The notes under the pieces are model-generated. The model saw only the letters and a list, made by a program, of their open reading frames with translations. It searched no databases and was not told where the DNA came from. The translations under genes and the position numbers were made by a program. Below are positions 52,750 through 56,302 of a stretch of 56,302 nt of DNA, piece by piece. Origin of the DNA: Gammaproteobacteria bacterium (GTDB taxonomy: Bacteria > Pseudomonadota > Gammaproteobacteria > Natronospirales > REEB76); the NCBI GenBank assembly GCA_028870845.1, contig JAGWOR010000011.1:1-56302 (forward strand). The letters run 5' to 3'. The stretch's first letter is position 1, and every line of letters begins with the position of its first letter.

Positions 52750-52856
52750 ACGCCGCCGCCAGGAGGGCCGGGGCTTACCTATATATATAGATGCATCCCG
52801 CTTGGTTATACTCTGCGCTCCGCCCCGATACTCTCTCCAGCCACAAGGAGCCGTCC

Positions 52857-55800
52857 ATGAGGAACGCCTGCTTCGTATTGCTGCTCGCGCTGCTGTCACC
52901 CCTGGGTTTCGCCGCCCAGCCGCCGCTGCTGCTGCAGACCCCCACGCTGTCCGCCACCCAGGTGGCCTTCGCCTACGGCGATGAGCTTTGGATCGCGCCG
53001 CGCGCCGGCGGCAACGCCCGCCTGCTGGTGGGCGGTCAGGGACTGTTCAGCGGCCCGGTGTTCTCGCCGGACGGCAGCCAAGTCGCCTACACCGGCGACA
53101 CCGACGGCATCCAGAGCGTATACGTGGTGCCGGCCAGTGGCGGTGAGCCGAAACGGCTCACCTGGCATCCGGGATTGAACCGCGTGGTGGGCTGGACGCC
53201 CGACGGCAAAAGCGTGCTGTTCGTTTCCAACCGCGACAACACCAACGATTCCGACCAGCTGTTCACGGTGCCGCTGAGCGGCGGCCTGCCCACGCCGCTG
53301 CCGCTGAGCATGGCGGAATACGGCAGCTACTCGCCGGACGGCTCGCACCTGGCCTACAGCCCGGTGTTCCAGTGGGAACCGGATTGGAAAGGCTACCGCG
53401 GCGGCCAGACCACGCCCATCTGGATCGCGCGGCTCTCGGACTCCAGCGTGGTGAAAATCCCGCGCGACAATTCCAACGACCGCAATCCCATGTGGGTGGG
53501 CGATAGCGTGTACTTTCTTTCCGACCGTGCCGGCCCGGTGACCCTGTTCGCCTACGACGTGAAAACCGGCGGCGTCACCAAGCTGCTCAACAACGACGGC
53601 TTCGACATCGATTCCGCCTCCGCCGGTCCCGGCGCCATCGTCTATTCGCAGATGGGCCAGCTGTACTTGTTCAACCTGACAACGCACAAGTCCACACCCT
53701 TGGATGTGCGCGTGGCCGGCGATCTGCCGCAGCGCATGCCGCACTTCGTGAACGTGGCCAAGCATCTGCGCAATCCCGGCATTTCACCCAGCGGTGTGCG
53801 CGCGGTATTCCAGGCCCACGGCGACATCCTCACGGTGCCGGCCGACAAGGGCGATGCCCGCGATATCACCGACACCCCCGGCGCCGCCGAGCGTTATCCA
53901 TCCTGGTCGCCGGACGGCAAGTCCATCGCCTATTTCTCCGACGCCTCCGGTAATTACCAGCTCTACATCCGCGACCAGGCCGGCTTGAAGCCGCCGCGGG
54001 TCATCGACCTGGGCACGCCGCCCTCGTACTTCTATCAGCCGGTGTGGTCGCCGGACAGCAAGAGGATCGCCTACACCGACAAGCGCCTGAACCTGTGGGT
54101 CGTGGACCTGGCCCATCCGCTGCCGGTGAAGGTGGACACCGACCGCTACGACACCCCGCTGCACGAGTTCGATCCCGCCTGGTCGCCGGACGGCCAATGG
54201 CTGGCCTACACCAAGCAGCTGCCCAACCATTTGCGCGCGGTGTTCGTATATTCATTGGCCGACCACCAGGCACGCCAGGTGACCGACGGCATGAGCGACT
54301 GCCTGTATCCGGTCTGGGACAAGAGCGGCAAGTACCTGTACTTCACCGCCAGCACCGACATGGGGCTCACCACCGGCTGGCTGGACATGACCAGCGAGGC
54401 GCACCCGGTGACCCGCAGCGTCTACGTCATGGTGCTGCGCCGCGACCTGCCCTCGCCGCTGGCCCCAGAGACCGGCGATGAAACCGCAGCGGTCAAAGCC
54501 AAGAACACCAGCAAGAAAACGGAAAAGCCGGTTGACGTACGCATCGATTTCGCCGGCCTGTTGCAGCGCACCCTGGCGCTGCCGATTCCGGCCGCCGACT
54601 ACGTGGGTCTGAGCGCCGGCGCCGGCGGCATGCTGTACCTGCAGAAGGCGCCGCTGGTGATGATGGGCGAAGGACCCATGCTGCTCAGCATCGTCAAGTT
54701 CGACCTCAAGACCCGCAAGACCGAGACCCTGCTGGAGGGCGTCAACCAGTTCCTGCTGTCCGCCAACGGCGAGCAGATGCTGTACGCCATCCACGACAAC
54801 TGGTACATCGCCAAGACCGACGCGCCGCCCAAGCCTGGCGCAGGCCAGCTCAACACCGATAGCCTGCAGGTGTGGAGCGTGCCGCAGGAGGAATGGACGC
54901 AGATGTACCACGAGGTGTGGCGCATCGAGCGCGACTTCTTCTACAACCCGCACTTCAACGGCCTCGACATCCGGCTGGCGGAGAAGCGCTTCGCCGTGTA
55001 CCTGCCGGGCATCGCCAGCCGCGACGACCTGACCTTCCTGTTCCGCAAGATGTTGTCGTATCTGTCGGTGGGCCACATGTTCGTGCGCGGCGGCATGGAA
55101 CCCAAGCTGCCCAAGATCGAAGTGGGCCTGCTGGGTGCGGACTACAGCGTGGATCACGGCCGCTACCGCTTCAGCAAGATTTATAGCGGTGAGAACTGGA
55201 ATCCGGAACTGCAGGCGCCCCTCACCCAGCCGGGCGTGAATCTCAAGCCCGGCGAGTACCTGCTGGCGGTGAACGGCCATGCACTCACCGCCCGGGACAA
55301 CCTCTACAGCTTGTTCCGCGGCACCGCCGGCCAGCAGACCGTGCTGCGCGTGGGCCCGGACCCGGACGGCAAGGATGCGCGCAACGTCACCGTGGTGCCG
55401 GTGGCCAACGAATTCCCGCTGCGCAACCTGGACTGGATCGAGCACAACCGCCGGCTGGTGGACAAGCTCAGCGACGGCAAGCTGGCCTACGTGTACCTGC
55501 CCAACACCGCCGGCGGCGGCTTCACCAACTTCAATCGCTACTACTTCGCCCAGACCGACAAGCAGGGCGCCATCATCGACGAGCGCTACAACCACGGCGG
55601 CCAGCTGGCGGACTACATCGTGGACTACCTGTCGCGCCGGCCCATGAGCCGGGTCATGACCCGCCAGGGCGAGGATTACACCGAACCCACCCAGGCGCTG
55701 TTCGGGCCCAAGGTCATGCTCATTAACCAGTTCGCCGGCTCCGGCGGCGACGCCCTGCCCTGGTATTTCAAGCGCATGCACATCGGCAAGCTCATCGGCC

Positions 55801-56099
55801 ACCGCACCTGGGGCGGACTGGTGGGCATCGGCGATTATCCGCAACTCCTGGACGGCGGCACGGTGACCGCGCCGCGCTGGGCCATCTATGGGTTGCACGG
55901 CCACTGGGAAGTGGAAAACCACGGCATCGCCCCGGACATCGCCGTGTGGCAGGACCCCAAACTGGTGCGCGAAGGCCACGACCCGCAGCTGGAGAAGGCG
56001 GTGTCGGTGCTGCTGCAGGAACTCAAGCAGCACCCGGCGCCGGTGTTCCCGCGTCCGCCCTACCCCGACCACCATCCGCACCTGCCGCCACTGCAATGA
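52857..56099 (+). CDS. Exported tricorn-type S41 serine protease
   Basis: 1080 residues from ATG 52857 (AGGAG 7 bases upstream), with signal peptide (about 1-20). Two beta-propellers built of TolB/WD-like repeats (FSPDGSQVAYTGD, WSPDGKSIAYFSD, WSPDGQWLAYTK) fill about residues 20-610. A helical cap, a PDZ-like domain (about 770-850) and the S41 catalytic core follow. The nucleophile Ser lies in N-Q-F-A-G-S-G-G-D-A-L-P-W, His in L-S-V-G-H-M-F-V-R, and the Glu region is H-G-H-W-E-V-E-N-H-G. Tricorn degrades peptides; bacterial exported homologues probably clear periplasmic peptides, much like the M16 protease at 23261. A terminator follows directly. Confidence 0.92.
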   Translation: MRNACFVLLLALLSPLGFAAQPPLLLQTPTLSATQVAFAYGDELWIAPRAGGNARLLVGGQGLFSGPVFSPDGSQVAYTGDTDGIQSVYVVPASGGEPKRLTWHPGLNRVVGWTPDGKSVLFVSNRDNTNDSDQLFTVPLSGGLPTPLPLSMAEYGSYSPDGSHLAYSPVFQWEPDWKGYRGGQTTPIWIARLSDSSVVKIPRDNSNDRNPMWVGDSVYFLSDRAGPVTLFAYDVKTGGVTKLLNNDGFDIDSASAGPGAIVYSQMGQLYLFNLTTHKSTPLDVRVAGDLPQRMPHFVNVAKHLRNPGISPSGVRAVFQAHGDILTVPADKGDARDITDTPGAAERYPSWSPDGKSIAYFSDASGNYQLYIRDQAGLKPPRVIDLGTPPSYFYQPVWSPDSKRIAYTDKRLNLWVVDLAHPLPVKVDTDRYDTPLHEFDPAWSPDGQWLAYTKQLPNHLRAVFVYSLADHQARQVTDGMSDCLYPVWDKSGKYLYFTASTDMGLTTGWLDMTSEAHPVTRSVYVMVLRRDLPSPLAPETGDETAAVKAKNTSKKTEKPVDVRIDFAGLLQRTLALPIPAADYVGLSAGAGGMLYLQKAPLVMMGEGPMLLSIVKFDLKTRKTETLLEGVNQFLLSANGEQMLYAIHDNWYIAKTDAPPKPGAGQLNTDSLQVWSVPQEEWTQMYHEVWRIERDFFYNPHFNGLDIRLAEKRFAVYLPGIASRDDLTFLFRKMLSYLSVGHMFVRGGMEPKLPKIEVGLLGADYSVDHGRYRFSKIYSGENWNPELQAPLTQPGVNLKPGEYLLAVNGHALTARDNLYSLFRGTAGQQTVLRVGPDPDGKDARNVTVVPVANEFPLRNLDWIEHNRRLVDKLSDGKLAYVYLPNTAGGGFTNFNRYYFAQTDKQGAIIDERYNHGGQLADYIVDYLSRRPMSRVMTRQGEDYTEPTQALFGPKVMLINQFAGSGGDALPWYFKRMHIGKLIGHRTWGGLVGIGDYPQLLDGGTVTAPRWAIYGLHGHWEVENHGIAPDIAVWQDPKLVREGHDPQLEKAVSVLLQELKQHPAPVFPRPPYPDHHPHLPPLQ

Positions 56100-56116
56100 C
56101 GGTGTAGTGCAGATAA

Positions 56117-56148
56117 ATCAAAGGCCGCTCTCTCGAGCGGCCTTTGAT
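56117..56148. terminator. Intrinsic terminator after the tricorn-type protease gene
   Basis: ATCAAAGGCCGCT (56117-56129) and AGCGGCCTTTGAT (56136-56148), a 13-bp stem with a 6-base loop. T-rich flanks on both strands suggest it may work for convergent transcription too. Confidence 0.8.
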
Positions 56149-56229
56149 ACTTCATTCATTAAGCAATCGGTTTTCAGGCGCAGGTGCTGACACCAGCGTG
56201 AACCAAAACCCGCAATTGAGCGCCATGCG

Positions 56230-56262
56230 CGGCCCTGGTCAGCAATGTCCGGGGCCGTTTTT
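56230..56262 (+). terminator. Second terminator-like hairpin near the right edge
   Basis: CGGCCCTGG (56230-56238) pairs with CCGGGGCCG (56249-56257) with one U-G pair, followed by TTTTT (56258-56262). Probably a backup for readthrough from the left. Confidence 0.6.
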
Positions 56263-56266
56263 CCGC

Positions 56267-56302
56267 TTAATTTTTTACGCCCACCACGACGGTAGGATTA
56301 AG
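56267..56302 (-). CDS. Possible C-terminal end of a leftward gene cut by the window edge
   Basis: The last bases read leftward as an open frame ending N-P-T-V-V-V-G-V-K-N then TAA at 56269-56267. Its position between the edge and a terminator pair fits the 3' end of a convergent gene. Only eleven codons are visible, so this is tentative. Confidence 0.3.
   Translation of the reverse strand, partial: LNPTVVVGVKN

Noticed and set aside
52771..52812. TATATATATA run and TATACT before the tricorn-type protease gene as promoter
   Set aside because: A -10-like TATACT is present, but no -35 at acceptable spacing could be found.
54252..56096. 614-codon antisense frame inside the tricorn-type protease gene
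   Set aside because: Val/His/Gln-rich shadow frame typical of GC-rich genes; the sense strand carries the catalytic motifs.
1..56302. CRISPR arrays, insertion sequences, prophage, integrases
   Set aside because: Looked for spaced direct repeats, transposase and integrase motifs and found none.

Overview
The window looks like chromosome of a free-living Gram-negative bacterium, most likely a gammaproteobacterium. The basis is outer-membrane proteins and lipoproteins, a tripartite RND pump, gammaproteobacterial families such as DUF5062 and MgtA, a PhoB-type Pho box, and fairly GC-rich DNA. The species cannot be named from the sequence. No rRNA, insertion sequence, integrase or CRISPR array is visible. 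The only tRNA is tRNA-Val(CAC) at the left edge.

Left part (1-12 kb): a leftward run of secreted or surface proteins (LolA-like protein, lipoprotein, long FG-GAP/DUF11 protein with a C-terminal sorting-like tail, ankyrin protein, small Cys-containing secreted protein) stands back to back with a membrane-anchored HTH/TolB-like/TPR protein. Next come the remnant of a PagL-like lipid A deacylase gene, an outer-membrane beta-barrel gene, and a pstCAB operon behind a clear Pho box, without pstS or phoU nearby.

12-26 kb: an overlapping OMF-MFP-RND-DUF2127 efflux operon is divergent from an OmpR-type two-component system. mgtA follows, with a long structured leader resembling the M-box Mg2+ riboswitch, then a full-length two-lobed M16 zinc protease.

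26-34 kb: a GGDEF-EAL protein with an unusually AT-rich membrane half. Opposite it lies a leftward group that holds the most novel candidate: a 47-residue Lys-rich peptide gene with a perfect Shine-Dalgarno sequence, a second 45-residue ORF, an LpxL/HtrB-like acyltransferase with a C-terminal winged-helix (PqqD/RRE-like) region, a GMC oxidoreductase and an Asp/Glu-racemase-family enzyme. Neither peptide resembles a family I know. The arrangement suggests, but does not prove, a modified-peptide (RiPP-like) pathway.

34-47 kb: a BNR/sortilin-like secreted protein, then a four-gene operon (phosphoribosyltransferase, erythromycin-esterase-like, dienelactone-hydrolase-like, nitroreductase) whose gene content mirrors proteins of the mycobacterial DosR dormancy regulon. 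A divergent histone-H1-like gene and an ABC exporter operon follow. All three transcription units carry an FNR/ANR-like box at a similar distance from a -10-like hexamer, suggesting a small low-oxygen regulon.

47-56 kb: a PilZ protein, an Old Yellow Enzyme, a RelA/SpoT-type HD hydrolase, small membrane proteins (one DoxX), a two-gene unit divergent from a WYL regulator across two matching palindromic operators, and a large tricorn-type S41 protease ended by an intrinsic terminator.
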